A stretch of 64,000 nt of DNA from Pseudobutyrivibrio sp. 49 (GTDB taxonomy: Bacteria > Bacillota > Clostridia > Lachnospirales > Lachnospiraceae), in the NCBI RefSeq assembly GCF_900100545.1, contig NZ_FNDP01000002.1, positions 62,001 through 126,000 of the forward strand, written 5' to 3'. Positions 64,000 through 64,000 of this stretch are shown in pieces. Both the position numbers and the translations under genes were made by a program. The notes under the pieces were generated by a model. The model had not been told where the DNA came from. It did no database searches and was given only the letters and a program-made list of their open reading frames with translations. Positions within the stretch are counted from its first letter, which is position 1. Each line of letters begins with the position of its first letter.

Positions 64000-64000
64000 G

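Noticed and set aside
1-64000. CRISPR arrays, tRNA and rRNA genes
   Set aside because: No regularly spaced repeats, cloverleaf sequences or rRNA-like blocks were seen on either strand.

Overview
The window is AT-rich DNA with strong AGGAGG-type ribosome sites, very short gene spacing and many ATGA/TAATG stop-start overlaps. A rubredoxin-linked flavoprotein, many large membrane glycosyltransferases and the general protein style suggest an anaerobic Firmicute, probably Lachnospiraceae (Butyrivibrio/Pseudobutyrivibrio/Roseburia-like). That placement is inference from protein style, not a database match. Apart from one small secreted protein (15925-16461), every gene lies on the minus strand, so the biological order runs from high to low coordinates.

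Region A (64000-43338): a surface-polysaccharide locus. It opens with four GT2 glycosyltransferases, a GT10-type alpha-1,3-fucosyltransferase, a Wzx flippase and a GT11-type alpha-1,2-fucosyltransferase. Next come the GDP-L-fucose genes (fcl, gmd, manC, manA), with an acyltransferase between fcl and gmd that is out of frame at a run of nine G. Then comes a CDP-sugar block: rfbF, rfbH, a YerE-like thiamine-diphosphate enzyme, a YerF-like reductase/epimerase, a phosphohexomutase and rfbG. This block has the gene content expected for a yersiniose-type branched 3,6-dideoxyhexose. The mutase can supply both mannose-1-P (GDP-fucose) and glucose-1-P (CDP-glucose).

Region B (43351-37349): two unknown small genes, a 550-bp stretch with no recognised gene, two membrane proteins (one DUF2142-like), and a decayed IS110-family element with a structured non-coding tail.

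Region C (37348-7606): a second envelope-glycan locus. It holds two MBOAT plus SGNH acylation pairs, a run of very large GT-C-like membrane proteins, an LTA-synthase-type phosphoglycerol transferase, an AAA-ATPase/PD-(D/E)XK protein, an ATP-grasp/HAD fusion, an SDR, a GT4 transferase and a second rfbG. The locus ends in a fragment of a PglD/NeuD-like acyltransferase with a nonsense codon at position 3.

Region D (7472-1): an accessory island of small unknown genes, a HEPN-like protein, an MNT/HEPN pair, a high-molecular-weight rubredoxin, a primase-helicase-PLD protein of the TOTE type, and a HicAB toxin-antitoxin module with a clear promoter, overlapping operator candidate and terminator.

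The main points of interest are the probable phase-variable acyltransferase, the yersiniose-like pathway, the combination of two fucosyltransferases with GDP-fucose synthesis (host-glycan mimicry is possible), the IS110 remnant with a candidate bridge RNA, and the MNT/HEPN-Hrb-primase/helicase transcription unit. No tRNA, rRNA or CRISPR array was seen.
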